From assembly GCA_027347805.1 (NCBI GenBank), contig DAIEQP010000398.1, forward strand, positions 1-15,186: a DNA stretch of 15,186 nucleotides, given 5' to 3'. Below are positions 6,773-13,434 of this stretch, one piece after another. This stretch comes from Ignavibacteria bacterium (GTDB taxonomy: Bacteria; Bacteroidota; Ignavibacteria; Ignavibacteriales; Melioribacteraceae). A program made the translations under genes and the position numbers. Below the pieces are notes generated by a model. The model was given only the letters and a program-made list of their open reading frames with translations. It had not been told where the DNA came from and made no database searches. Positions within the stretch are counted from its first letter, which is position 1; every line of letters starts with the position of its first letter.

Positions 6773-7360
6773 ATGAAAGAATTCTTTTTTGATCTCGAAA
6801 CTACCGGCGTTAAATATTGGAAGAATGGTATCCATCAAATTGCAGGAGCAATTGTAATTGATGGCACTTTGACAGAAGAATTCAACTTTAAAGTTAGACC
6901 TAATCCCAATGCCACAATTGAAGAAGAAGCTTTATCAATTGCAGGAGTTACCAAACAACAAATTATGCAATATCCACCTATGGAAGATGTTTATAATTCT
7001 TTAATTGCGTTGTTGGGTAAATACATTGATAAATATGATAAGTATGATAAATTCTTTTTAATCGGTTATAACAATTCCAGTTTTGACAATCAATTTCTCA
7101 GAGCATTTTTTACTCAGAATGGAGATAATTATTTCGGCTCTTGGTTTTGGTCTAGTCAAATTGATGTGATGGTTTTAGCTGCATTTGAATTAATGAGTGA
7201 AAGAGCAAAAATGGAAAACTTTAAGCTAATGACCGTCGCTAAACAAATTGGGTTATCGATTGATGAGACCAAATTACATGATGCTTCTTATGATATTCAA
7301 TTAACTATTCAGATTTACAATGCAATTCAAGAAAAGAAATTATCAAAAGTAAAACCTTGA
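6773..7360 (+). CDS. DEDDh 3'-5' exonuclease (DnaQ-like)
   Basis: The 195-residue protein shows all three exonuclease motifs of the DnaQ/RNase T group. ExoI is FDLETTG with D7 and E9, ExoII is NSSFDNQFL with D105, and ExoIII is HDASYD with H169 and D174, which makes it the DEDDh subtype. These enzymes remove nucleotides from 3' ends, in proofreading, repair or end trimming. It is a single-domain protein with no polymerase fused or next to it, so a repair or recombination role beside SbcCD and the helicase is more likely than proofreading, though that is inference. AGGAG at 6760-6764 precedes ATG 6773. A short GATAAATAT-like tandem repeat at 7027-7051 encodes DKYDKYDK. Confidence 0.88.
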   Translation: MKEFFFDLETTGVKYWKNGIHQIAGAIVIDGTLTEEFNFKVRPNPNATIEEEALSIAGVTKQQIMQYPPMEDVYNSLIALLGKYIDKYDKYDKFFLIGYNNSSFDNQFLRAFFTQNGDNYFGSWFWSSQIDVMVLAAFELMSERAKMENFKLMTVAKQIGLSIDETKLHDASYDIQLTIQIYNAIQEKKLSKVKP

Positions 7361-7384
7361 TATTAATTAAAAATTGGAAAACGA

Positions 7385-7714
7385 ATGGAAAATGAATCAA
7401 TCTTTATCGATAAATCTCAAGAAACCCTCGAAACATGGGCTTATATAGAAATTATGGGACATTCCAGAATAGCTGGTAGAGTCTCTGAAAGAAAAATGGG
7501 AACTCAAATAATGTTACAAGTTGACGTTCCATTAAATGAAAAAGAATTCTCACACACTGAGCTTTTCTCACCGTCCGCAATATTTAGTATTAAACCTACC
7601 ACAGAAGATTGGTGCAGAAAATTTGTTAAAGCACGAATTAATTATGATGTGCTTCCATATATACCAAGAGAAAGACAACTTGAACCGGGTGGACGTGATG
7701 AAGAAGAAGATTGA
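7385..7714 (+). CDS. Conserved phage protein of unknown function, 109 aa
   Basis: Residues 15-70 (TWAYIEIMGHSRIAGRVSE, then a beta segment QIMLQVDVPLNEKE, then IFSIKPTTEDWCRKF) match a pattern I associate with small proteins found in many phages and prophages without a known function; I have no database confirmation. The segments read as beta-rich. The C-terminus ends in an acidic tail (GGRDEEED). It overlaps the following helicase gene by 17 nt, so the two are probably translated together. The ribosome binding site is weak (GGAAAA shortly before the ATG). No catalytic motif is visible. Confidence 0.65.
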   Translation: MENESIFIDKSQETLETWAYIEIMGHSRIAGRVSERKMGTQIMLQVDVPLNEKEFSHTELFSPSAIFSIKPTTEDWCRKFVKARINYDVLPYIPRERQLEPGGRDEEED

Positions 7715-9329
7715 TAATAGAATTTTCGAACTGCGTGAATGGCAGGGTGAAGCCGAAAGGGCTTTACTTGATAAACTAAACTCAACTGCTGAGGATAGAA
7801 ATAATTTTCTTTGTGTCGCCACACCCGGAAGTGGTAAAACAAAATTTGCACTGAAAGCATGCAGAGACCTGATCAAAGATGGTTACGCTGACAGGCTGGT
7901 CGTTGTTACTCCTTCGGAAAATTTGAAACGCCAGTGGGCTGCAGAAGCGTCCGCATTCGCAGGAATTGAACTAGATCCGGATTTCAGGAATGCAAATGGA
8001 ATTGAAACAAATGATTATCACGGAATTTCAATTACTTACGCACTTCTTTCTCAGGATAAAAATTCAGTTCATCAGCAGAATACTTTCTCCACGAGAACAA
8101 TTGTAATCTTTGACGAACCTCATCACATGGGAGACCAATTAAGCTGGGGTGATGCAGCTCTGAAAGCTTTTGACGGCGCTGTGTTCAGACTTTTAATCTC
8201 TGGCACTCCTTTCAGGTCAGACGACGCGAAGATTCCTTTTGTGAAATACGACGAGACAAATACTTCCGTTGCTGATTACACATATTCTTATGAGAGATCA
8301 ATTCAGGACAATGTTTGCCGGCCGGTTTATTTCACCATTCATGACGGTAAAATGAAATGGAAAGTTGACGCGCTGGAATTTGAGCACACCTTTAAAGATT
8401 CACTCACTCCGGATCAGGTTTCAAAAAGACTCAAAACAGCGCTGGACCCGAAAGGAAATTTTGTGCGAGATATCCTAAGAGCTGCAGATCAAAAGCTCCT
8501 CGAGATCCGCGCAGCTGGTCATCCTAGTGCTGGTGGGTTAATCTTTGCTGTTACACAGGCTCATGCCAAACACATTGCAAAAGTTGTTGAAGAAATTACG
8601 GGAGAAATACCGCCCGTTGTAATCTCCGAAGACGCAGAAGGATCCACCAAAATTGAAATCTTTAAGCACTCAAACTGGCGCTGGATGGTTTCAGTTAAAA
8701 TGGTATCAGAGGGAATTGATATTCCTCGTCTCCGGGTTGGTGTGTACTTCACCAATGTAAAAGCTGAATTGTTCTTTAGACAGGCGGTAGGACGATTTGT
8801 GCGCGTCCAGAAAGAGCTAAAAGAGCAGGAGGCATATATCTTCATCCCTCAGGATAAAGACCTCGTAAAACTTGCAGAAACGATTCAGGAGGAACGGGAT
8901 CACGCACTTGATGCTGTTGAGAAGTCTGCTCAAACTGGTGCCGGTTCCGACGTTGATTTGTTTGGAGGAGAATATATACCTGCGCTGAAAGGAAAATTTA
9001 TTCCTCTGTCATCTGAATCGACGGCATCAAAAACAATTGCTGTAGCTGTTGAACTCACATCCGGTGCAAAGCATACCATTGATCACAGACGAATCGAATC
9101 GCAAAACCCGATGTACGTTCAGGTAGAAGAGATAAAAAAACGCCTAAACAAACATGCTGTCAGTTATGCACTCAGGATTAGGAGGAATCAATCAGAACGT
9201 CCTGACTTCAAGGCTCTGCATAAGATTTATTTACAGCATGGTGGCAAGAATATGGAAGTTGAAACACTGCAGGAATTAATTGCAAGAGAAACTTTTTACA
9301 TAAACCAATTGCGTGGAATCCGGAATTAA
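7698..9329 (+). CDS. Superfamily 2 DEAD/DEAH-box helicase
   Basis: From ATG 7698 the protein has 543 residues. Motifs in order: a Q-like ELREWQ at 11-16, Walker A TPGSGKT at 42-48, motif Ia VVTPSENLKRQW around 69-80, motif II DEPHH at 139-143, motif III SGT at 168-170, motif V VSEGID at 336-341 and motif VI QAVGRFVR at 362-369. This set marks an ATP-driven SF2 translocase like those placed near phage replication genes; duplex or branch unwinding is likely, substrate unknown. The C-terminal 170 residues carry no motif I recognise. An in-frame extension back to 7536 exists but lies inside the upstream gene. A GTG at 7695 could also start it. The ribosome binding site is weak, so coupling to the upstream gene is likely. 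Confidence 0.92.
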   Translation: MKKKIDNRIFELREWQGEAERALLDKLNSTAEDRNNFLCVATPGSGKTKFALKACRDLIKDGYADRLVVVTPSENLKRQWAAEASAFAGIELDPDFRNANGIETNDYHGISITYALLSQDKNSVHQQNTFSTRTIVIFDEPHHMGDQLSWGDAALKAFDGAVFRLLISGTPFRSDDAKIPFVKYDETNTSVADYTYSYERSIQDNVCRPVYFTIHDGKMKWKVDALEFEHTFKDSLTPDQVSKRLKTALDPKGNFVRDILRAADQKLLEIRAAGHPSAGGLIFAVTQAHAKHIAKVVEEITGEIPPVVISEDAEGSTKIEIFKHSNWRWMVSVKMVSEGIDIPRLRVGVYFTNVKAELFFRQAVGRFVRVQKELKEQEAYIFIPQDKDLVKLAETIQEERDHALDAVEKSAQTGAGSDVDLFGGEYIPALKGKFIPLSSESTASKTIAVAVELTSGAKHTIDHRRIESQNPMYVQVEEIKKRLNKHAVSYALRIRRNQSERPDFKALHKIYLQHGGKNMEVETLQELIARETFYINQLRGIRN

Positions 9330-9330
9330 T

Positions 9331-10326
9331 ATGAAAGATAATCTCTCTTTTTACTCCCGACGAACTGATTCTCATCGTCATCCAAAGTTTAAAATGTTAC
9401 GCCAGCTTTATGGTGGTGGCAGTGAGGGCTGGGCTGCCGAAGGAAGATTCTGGGCACTGAATGACATCATTGCAGAGTCGGAAATGTGCCGTTTAGATGT
9501 TACCATCCCGAGGAACAAAGCAAATATTTCTGAAACCTTGGGCCTTGGTTTAAGTGACTTTGATAGATTTGTTGACGTGCTGTTATCCACAGATGTAGAA
9601 CTTTTATTTGAAATTGAGCCTGGTATTTACTCCACAAAGAAGGTTCAGGAGCGCTTAGATGCTGTATTAGTAGAGCGTGAAAAATCGAGAAAAAGAAAGG
9701 GGAACGCCGAAAAGTCCAAAAGTTCGGGCGAACTTAATGAAAGTTCGGGCGAACCAAACAACAAAGTAAAGGAAAGTAAAGTACAAGAAAGTACAGTACA
9801 AAAAAGTAAAGTACAGGAAAACCACTTTTTCTGTCAAAGTCTCAAAGACCTTTTCAAAAGCAAAACCAAAATCAAGGAACCAAACTTCCAGACTCACCTC
9901 ACACCGATACTGGAACTGTTTCAAACTATCCCTGAGCATCTTACTGAAACTGATATTAGAAACAGTATTGAAGAAACCTTTAACAGTCTTAACCCTGATA
10001 TAAACATCAGGATGGATTTTCTTACAGCTAACATCGCTAGTAAGATTGTCTCGAAGCACGAAGCTATTCTGAATAAAATAAAACAACCTCTCCTTGAAGA
10101 AGCACGGGACGCTAGAATCCAATCTGCTAAGGACCAACGTGAACAAGCAGCTCAAATTGCAGAGGAAAAAACGAAGGAACTGACTGAGTTATTTAACAAA
10201 AACGTTGAATTTTTCTCCGCAAAAGAGAAGGTGGATATTCGGAAGGCTCTTATGAAAAATGACTGGGTGTATGCATCATCGATAATTAATGCTAAAATCG
10301 AAGAAAGCGCACCTTTTGAGATTTGA
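9331..10326 (+). CDS. Phage replication protein, Lin1244/DUF4373-like
   Basis: The 331-residue protein starts with LSFYSRRTDSHRHPKF and then LRQLYGGGSEGWAAEGRFWAL, which follows the N-terminal pattern of Lin1244/Lin1753-like replisome organiser proteins (hydrophobic opening, D-x-x-x-H-P-K, then Y/G-G-x-E/G with a tryptophan helix). Residues 2-105 are probably a winged helix. A low-complexity, charged region follows (about 118-165, including SSGELNESSGEP and KESKVQESTVQKSKVQEN), then a helical C-terminal half. The family binds an origin and loads other replication proteins. The GGAA at 9322-9325 supports ATG 9331; a GTG at 9313 in frame would add 6 residues. The repeats in the DNA encoding the low-complexity region may be an origin. 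The family call is moderately secure; the role is inferred. Confidence 0.6.
   Translation: MKDNLSFYSRRTDSHRHPKFKMLRQLYGGGSEGWAAEGRFWALNDIIAESEMCRLDVTIPRNKANISETLGLGLSDFDRFVDVLLSTDVELLFEIEPGIYSTKKVQERLDAVLVEREKSRKRKGNAEKSKSSGELNESSGEPNNKVKESKVQESTVQKSKVQENHFFCQSLKDLFKSKTKIKEPNFQTHLTPILELFQTIPEHLTETDIRNSIEETFNSLNPDINIRMDFLTANIASKIVSKHEAILNKIKQPLLEEARDARIQSAKDQREQAAQIAEEKTKELTELFNKNVEFFSAKEKVDIRKALMKNDWVYASSIINAKIEESAPFEI
9722..9816 (+). repeat. Palindromes and 15-bp direct repeats, candidate origin
   Basis: Two identical palindromes GTTCGGGCGAAC (arms GTTCG/CGAAC around a 2-nt centre) lie at 9722-9733 and 9743-9754, exactly 21 bp apart, or two helical turns. Directly after them are three tandem 15-bp repeats, GAAAGTAAAGTACAA, GAAAGTACAGTACAA and AAAAGTAAAGTACAG, at 9772-9786, 9787-9801 and 9802-9816, with a partial unit before. 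All keep the reading frame (S-S-G-E, then E/K-S-x-V-Q units), so they could be simple coding repeats. Phages such as lambda carry origin iterons inside the replication gene, and this arrangement is similar. That is inference from layout, not proof. Confidence 0.4.
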
Positions 10327-10339
10327 TGTCTTTTTTAGC

Positions 10340-10369
10340 TTGGCGAAATACGTCGTTCACAGTTATAAT
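10340..10369 (+). promoter_or_regulatory. Possible sigma-70 type promoter
   Basis: TTGGCG at 10340-10345 and TATAAT at 10364-10369 are separated by 18 nt, a fair match to the -35 and -10 consensus. They lie in the 75-nt gap after the replication gene, and the start codon at 10402 follows about 32 nt after the -10. It would drive the small basic protein and the genes to 11811 separately from the upstream operon. The -35 match is 4 of 6 bases, and the preferred sigma pattern of the host is unknown. Confidence 0.4.
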
Positions 10370-10401
10370 TTTTACAAAAAATTGAGTTTGAGGAAAAAAA
10401 T

Positions 10402-10596
10402 ATGAGTCAGAAAAAATCAAAACAGTTTCGAAGAGAAGCCAACCGGACGAGAAATATTCTCAAACAAAAGGTGAAGGTCGATCTGGAAACCACTGCAAAT
10501 AAGTTGAGTGAGTTTTCTGGATGGTGGCGTTTTGTTTATGCGCTGAGAGTGCTTTTCAAATTTCACCCGAAAGTAAAACTGGACGTAAAGAAATGA
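10402..10596 (+). CDS. Small basic protein, 64 aa
   Basis: A very lysine- and arginine-rich protein (SQKKSKQFRREANRTRNILKQK at the start, KFHPKVKLDVKK at the end) with a short aromatic helix in the middle (FSGWWRFVYALRVLF). It has no fold I recognise; nucleic acid or membrane-surface binding would fit the composition but is only a guess. GAGGA at 10390-10394 with a 7-nt spacer sets ATG 10402. The TGA overlaps the next gene's ATG as ATGA. It is the first gene after the possible promoter at 10340-10369. Confidence 0.55.
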   Translation: MSQKKSKQFRREANRTRNILKQKVKVDLETTANKLSEFSGWWRFVYALRVLFKFHPKVKLDVKK

Positions 10597-10868
10597 AGAA
10601 CTATGATTTATTCCAGGAAGGCGAAACCGAGATCGTTGATCAGACAGCAAGCGGAATACACTTGAGCAAGTATCAACGGATTAAGGCGAGCAATCACTAC
10701 CGGAAATCTACCGGTGTGAATAAATGTGGCAACTGTGCAGAGCACCTAAAGAAAAATATGCACGGTAAAAATTATCATAAATGTAAACTGATCGGGCTGT
10801 CGGACAGCGAAGCAACCGACATACAAGTCGGCGCTGTTTGCGATGCTCATCGGTTGGGAGTTGAATAA
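10593..10868 (+). CDS. Four-cysteine, probable zinc-binding protein, 91 aa
   Basis: The 91-residue protein has C45-x2-C48 (KCGNC), then YHKC with C64, and C83 near the C-terminus (VCDAH), which look like the four ligands of a structural zinc site (spacing C-x2-C-x15-C-x18-C). Residues 60-80 (NYHKCKLIGLSDSEATDIQ) resemble a cysteine-containing small protein I have seen repeatedly in phage early regions; no function is known to me. I take ATG 10593 because it overlaps the previous stop as ATGA. A longer in-frame extension to 10521 lies within the upstream gene. The stop TAA directly abuts the next ATG. Confidence 0.65.
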   Translation: MKNYDLFQEGETEIVDQTASGIHLSKYQRIKASNHYRKSTGVNKCGNCAEHLKKNMHGKNYHKCKLIGLSDSEATDIQVGAVCDAHRLGVE

Positions 10869-11309
10869 ATGAAAATCATTACACTGTGGCAGCCGTGGGC
10901 TTCATTCATTGCACTCGGATGGAAAACAATTGAAACCAGAACACACAACAAATTCAAAGTTCTAGTCGGACATACAATTGGGATTCATGCTTCTAATACT
11001 TGGGATAAAGATTGGAATGAACTTGCTGGTCCTTATCTCACACAAATGCAGCGTGAGGAAGTTGGGTATATAAAAAATTTATTTGATGACGGTCATCTTA
11101 GAGGAGAAATTCTTTGCACTGCTCATGTAAATATGCATCGAATAGTTAAACAATCAGAATCTAATAAGGCTTTAATTTTTTGTTCTGACAAATTCCTTGA
11201 TAGCAGATATGGTTTATTTCTAACTGACATTAAACCCATTGTCGCAACGCCAGCAAAAGGAAAACAAGGAATCTGGAATTATCCTTTTATACCGAAGTAT
11301 TTAAAATAA
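10869..11309 (+). CDS. ASCH-domain protein
   Basis: The 146-residue protein opens with IITLWQPWASFIALGWKTIETRT and closes with RYGLFLTDIKP, then KGKQGIWNYPF, the ASCH domain pattern (a PUA-like beta barrel). Known ASCH proteins include ribonucleases and putative RNA-modification or RNA-binding proteins, so RNA binding is the family expectation. The middle carries another beta segment, GEILCTAHVNMHRIV. No other domain is fused. ATG 10869 immediately follows the previous stop. The substrate and role in the phage are unknown. Confidence 0.85.
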   Translation: MKIITLWQPWASFIALGWKTIETRTHNKFKVLVGHTIGIHASNTWDKDWNELAGPYLTQMQREEVGYIKNLFDDGHLRGEILCTAHVNMHRIVKQSESNKALIFCSDKFLDSRYGLFLTDIKPIVATPAKGKQGIWNYPFIPKYLK

Positions 11310-11315
11310 AAATTA

Positions 11316-11380
11316 GTGGCTGGTCAAATTAATTGTGAATGATTTATTTCTTCAACTTTCAATTTGGGGTAACCAGCCAC
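11316..11380 (+). repeat. Long inverted repeat, possible leader or transcription hairpin
   Basis: GTGGCTGGT at 11316-11324 and ACCAGCCAC at 11372-11380 are perfect 9-bp arms. Inside them AAATT (11326-11330) and AATTT (11361-11365) can extend the pairing with a few unpaired bases. The loop is about 30 nt, and six T residues follow at 11387-11392. It fills the gap 11310-11401 between the ASCH gene and the membrane protein gene; no gene is seen there. A terminator, attenuator or recombination site are all possible. The loop is too large for a standard terminator. Confidence 0.55.
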
Positions 11381-11401
11381 AGAATATTTTTTGGAGAAAG
11401 T

Positions 11402-11545
11402 ATGGACACACTAAAAGAAATGTATTGGTTTTTATTCAAGATGAAATTTGATCTGTGGCTGCTGCCTCTATGGGTAATTAGCTGGCTTTGCATCCTGACT
11501 CTGATAATCATGATCATCTTAGCATTTGCCGGAGTGTTGAAGTGA
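11402..11545 (+). CDS. Small membrane protein, 47 aa
   Basis: The peptide starts MDTLKEMYWFLFKMKFDLW and then has a strongly hydrophobic run (about residues 19-44, LLPLWVISWLCILTLIIMII) and a lysine at the end, so one or two closely spaced membrane helices. GGAG at 11393-11396 lies 5 nt before ATG 11402. An in-frame ATG at 11339 would add an unlikely N-terminus inside the hairpin. TGA 11543-11545 overlaps the next gene's GTG as GTGA. Similar sizes occur among holins, but nothing else supports lysis here. Function unknown. Confidence 0.6.
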   Translation: MDTLKEMYWFLFKMKFDLWLLPLWVISWLCILTLIIMIILAFAGVLK

Positions 11546-11811
11546 GCAGAGCCGACAGCAACCAAGAAGCAATCGTCACTGCTCTCCGGAAAGTAGGAGT
11601 CACAGTTCATATCACAAGCCAGGTAGGAAATGGATTTCCAGATTTAGTCTGCGGACTGTTTGGTAAAAACTATCTGATTGAAGTGAAGAACCCAGAAGCT
11701 AGAGGGAAACTCCGCGCGTCTCAGGAAATCTTCCTCGACAAATGGAAAGGGAAAGTATATGTCGTTGAAACAGTTGAGGAGGCACTGAGGGTCGTCGGCG
11801 TTGAAATTTAA
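11542..11811 (+). CDS. VRR-NUC-like PD-(D/E)xK nuclease
   Basis: The 89-residue protein has the compact PD-(D/E)xK core of VRR-NUC domains: an N-terminal helix with SNQEAIVTALRKVG, then GFPDLVCG with the first catalytic aspartate, and YLIEVKNP holding the E-x-K pair. A conserved-looking KLRASQEIFLDKW helix and a C-terminal VYVVETVEEAL follow. VRR-NUC proteins of phages are small stand-alone nucleases linked to recombination or Holliday-junction-like substrates. GTG 11542 is the start because GGAG at 11531-11534 sits 7 nt upstream and the preceding TGA overlaps as GTGA. The fold is confident; the substrate is inferred from the family. Confidence 0.82.
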   Translation: MSRADSNQEAIVTALRKVGVTVHITSQVGNGFPDLVCGLFGKNYLIEVKNPEARGKLRASQEIFLDKWKGKVYVVETVEEALRVVGVEI

Positions 11812-11830
11812 TTACGTGTCAAAAATTCTG

Positions 11831-11859
11831 TAAACAATTGCTTCATATAAAAATATAAT
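11831..11859 (+). promoter_or_regulatory. Weak possible promoter before 11875 gene
   Basis: TATAAT at 11854-11859 lies 17 nt after TAAACA (11831-11836), which matches a -35 box at 4 of 6 bases. The gap 11812-11874 has no gene. The predicted start of transcription would fall on or just before the GGAG at 11866-11869 that serves ATG 11875, so a conventional leader is too short. It may still mark a separate transcription unit. Confidence 0.25.
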
Positions 11860-11874
11860 TGCATTGGAGTTTAT

Positions 11875-12177
11875 ATGGTTGATCGTGCAGAACATAATGA
11901 AGTGACTCAAGAAGAGATTATTGAAGCTGTTACGAAGATAGTGACTAGGTCAGTAATTATCTCTCTTAACGATAAGGGATATTTAAATCCTACGAAGATG
12001 AGAGATACAAAAATCAGAGACGAGTTTAATCGGATGGTTAGGGATGATAAAATAACGAAGACTAGAGCAATCGAAATACTAAGTCAAAAAGTTTACTGTT
12101 CAAAAAATGGTAACAAACAAATACTGACGGAAGAGAGCATTCAAAAAATTGTGTGGCCAAGTGGAAACAAAAAATAA
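11875..12177 (+). CDS. Putative helix-turn-helix protein, 100 aa
   Basis: I do not recognise this 100-residue protein with confidence. It is rich in helices and basic residues (MRDTKIRDEFNRMVRDDK, ITKTRAIEILSQKV, ESIQKIVWP). The order RDEFNRMV, then TRAIEILSQK, then EESIQKIV, is compatible with a three-helix helix-turn-helix DNA-binding unit in the second half. The N-terminus (EEIIEAVTKIVTRSVIISL) is another helix pair. GGAG at 11866-11869 serves ATG 11875 with a 5-nt spacer. It may be a regulator located between replication and packaging, but that is only position and fold guess. Confidence 0.5.
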   Translation: MVDRAEHNEVTQEEIIEAVTKIVTRSVIISLNDKGYLNPTKMRDTKIRDEFNRMVRDDKITKTRAIEILSQKVYCSKNGNKQILTEESIQKIVWPSGNKK

Positions 12178-12189
12178 AGGAGTTGTAAT

Positions 12190-12309
12190 ATGGAATCTTT
12201 ATCTTACATCATAATGGGAGTTTGGAAATTAATTAAAACACTTGTTAAAATAATTTTCTTCCCAATTACTATAATTATTTGGCTGTTCAATAAGAACAAA
12301 GTTGTGTAA
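12190..12309 (+). CDS. Tiny membrane protein, 39 aa
   Basis: The frame encodes MESLSYIIMGVWKLIKTLVK, then a hydrophobic core (IIFFPITIIIWLF) and a polar basic tail (NKNKVV). It has one obvious membrane segment and perhaps a second amphipathic one. AAAGGAG at 12176-12182 lies 7 nt before ATG 12190, an excellent site, and the gene ends 12 nt before the next ATG. The strong site and hydrophobic pattern support it. Function unknown. Confidence 0.5.
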   Translation: MESLSYIIMGVWKLIKTLVKIIFFPITIIIWLFNKNKVV

Positions 12310-12321
12310 GGAAGGTGAATC

Positions 12322-12828
12322 ATGAAAAAGATATTTGTTTTACTTCTCGTTTTTTCAATAACAGTTTTTGCACAGCAGAAAAATTATATACTGATGGATT
12401 ATCATCATGGGGACTTCTATTCCGGCAAAGGTAACTTTACTCGGAATATTAACAAAGCAATGAAACTAAGCTACAAAGTAGCAGCTGATACTTTAATAAA
12501 AATTTCCAAAACACTTCTTGGAGATCCAAACGACGAGTATAATGGTTCAGCTCCTATTCAAATCGAGTTTATTAAATCATCTGAAAATATCCTTGATGAT
12601 CAGGGTTCAATCGACATGGGCTTCGTCCAAGAGCTTATAAATGAAATGTTAAGCGAAGCCGAATCTTCGAAACATAACGACAATCGACGCATAAAAGATT
12701 TTTGGAAAGGATATGAAAAAGCGTTGGATGATATTCATTTTAGAATAGGGCTTGGTGAAATAAATTGGGATGAATTGAAAAAAGTTGCAAAGAGAGCTAT
12801 CGATGACGCATATAAACAAATACGCTAA
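12322..12828 (+). CDS. Secreted protein with Sec signal peptide, unknown function
   Basis: The 168-residue protein begins with a clear Sec signal peptide: KK, then the hydrophobic core IFVLLLVFSITVF, and a likely cut after A17 (VFA before QQK). There is no lipobox cysteine, so it should be a soluble exported protein. The mature part (GDFYSGKGNF, then ISKTLLGDPNDEYNGSAPIQ, then charged helices to the end) matches no family I know. GGAAGGTG at 12309-12316 precedes ATG 12322. A phage-encoded exported protein between replication and packaging looks like an accessory cargo gene. The signal peptide is seen directly; the function is unknown. Confidence 0.65.
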   Translation: MKKIFVLLLVFSITVFAQQKNYILMDYHHGDFYSGKGNFTRNINKAMKLSYKVAADTLIKISKTLLGDPNDEYNGSAPIQIEFIKSSENILDDQGSIDMGFVQELINEMLSEAESSKHNDNRRIKDFWKGYEKALDDIHFRIGLGEINWDELKKVAKRAIDDAYKQIR

Positions 12829-12867
12829 ACTTTAATTTTTTTTAACGAAATATACTTAAACAATGAA

Positions 12868-13434
12868 ATGACAGTCATTAAAAATTCATTCGACGAGAAA
12901 CCTTATCCTGATAAAGAGGAAAACCATCACGACATAGTGTGGGCCCGGGTTGATTCAGTTGTAAATCTTATTCTCGAAAACGATCGCTGGATGCAATCCA
13001 AAAGAGGTGCCGAACTTACAAAAGCAGTGATGGAAAAATTTAGTCTCAGCGAGAGACAATCACAGAGATACATTCAGGCTGCTAAAAAAGAAATTCGAAA
13101 ACTTGCAGCTAAAAATAAAGATGCTGCGTTCATTCAGGAAATAAGAGATCGTGAATATTTGATAATGAAATGTCGTGGCAGTAAAAATCAAAATGGTAAG
13201 TACACAGAGAAGCCCGACTATAAACTAATGTTTCAGATCATGCAGGACCGTGCAGACTTGCATGGATTGTATGAACAAAAAGTAACGCACTCCGGTAAAA
13301 TTGATTTGCGTGGTGATGACCTTAAACGATTGTCAGATGAACAGCTAGAACTTTTGAAAGGCAAAATTATCAAGGGTGAAGATCCTATTCCATTTTTACT
13401 AAGCTTGGGTATCGATGTTAAATATACTAGTTGA
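12868..13434 (+). CDS. terS: Small terminase subunit
   Basis: The 188-residue protein precedes the large terminase and overlaps it by 20 nt. Residues 47-73 (GAELTKAVMEKFSLSERQSQRYIQAA) form a helix-turn-helix-like element typical of small terminases, which bind the packaging site. A charged helical middle (74-125) fits the oligomerisation part, and the C-terminus (DDLKRLSDEQLELLKG) is the usual partner-contact type of tail. ATG 12868 has no good ribosome binding site, which is unusual for this window. The call rests on position, length and the helix-turn-helix. Confidence 0.75.
   Translation: MTVIKNSFDEKPYPDKEENHHDIVWARVDSVVNLILENDRWMQSKRGAELTKAVMEKFSLSERQSQRYIQAAKKEIRKLAAKNKDAAFIQEIRDREYLIMKCRGSKNQNGKYTEKPDYKLMFQIMQDRADLHGLYEQKVTHSGKIDLRGDDLKRLSDEQLELLKGKIIKGEDPIPFLLSLGIDVKYTS

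Noticed and set aside
7027..7051. Short tandem repeat GATAAATAT-like
   Set aside because: It is just the DKYDKYDK coding repeat of the exonuclease gene and has no extra structure.
9772..9816. CRISPR array from the 15-bp repeats
   Set aside because: Units are adjacent with no spacers, too short, and keep the reading frame of the gene.
9667..10155. Minus-strand open frame of 162 codons with repeated F, Y, L, T residues
   Set aside because: It is the reverse of the repeated region of the replication gene and has no ribosome binding site or gene neighbour on that strand; the repeats explain its odd composition.
11335..11450. GTG-start short frame in the hairpin loop
   Set aside because: It has no ribosome binding site and runs through the start of the better-supported membrane-protein gene.
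12829..12867. Promoter for the terminase genes (TATACT at 12851-12856)
   Set aside because: The -10 like box has no acceptable -35 at 16-18 nt; the eight T residues nearby have no stem, so no terminator either.
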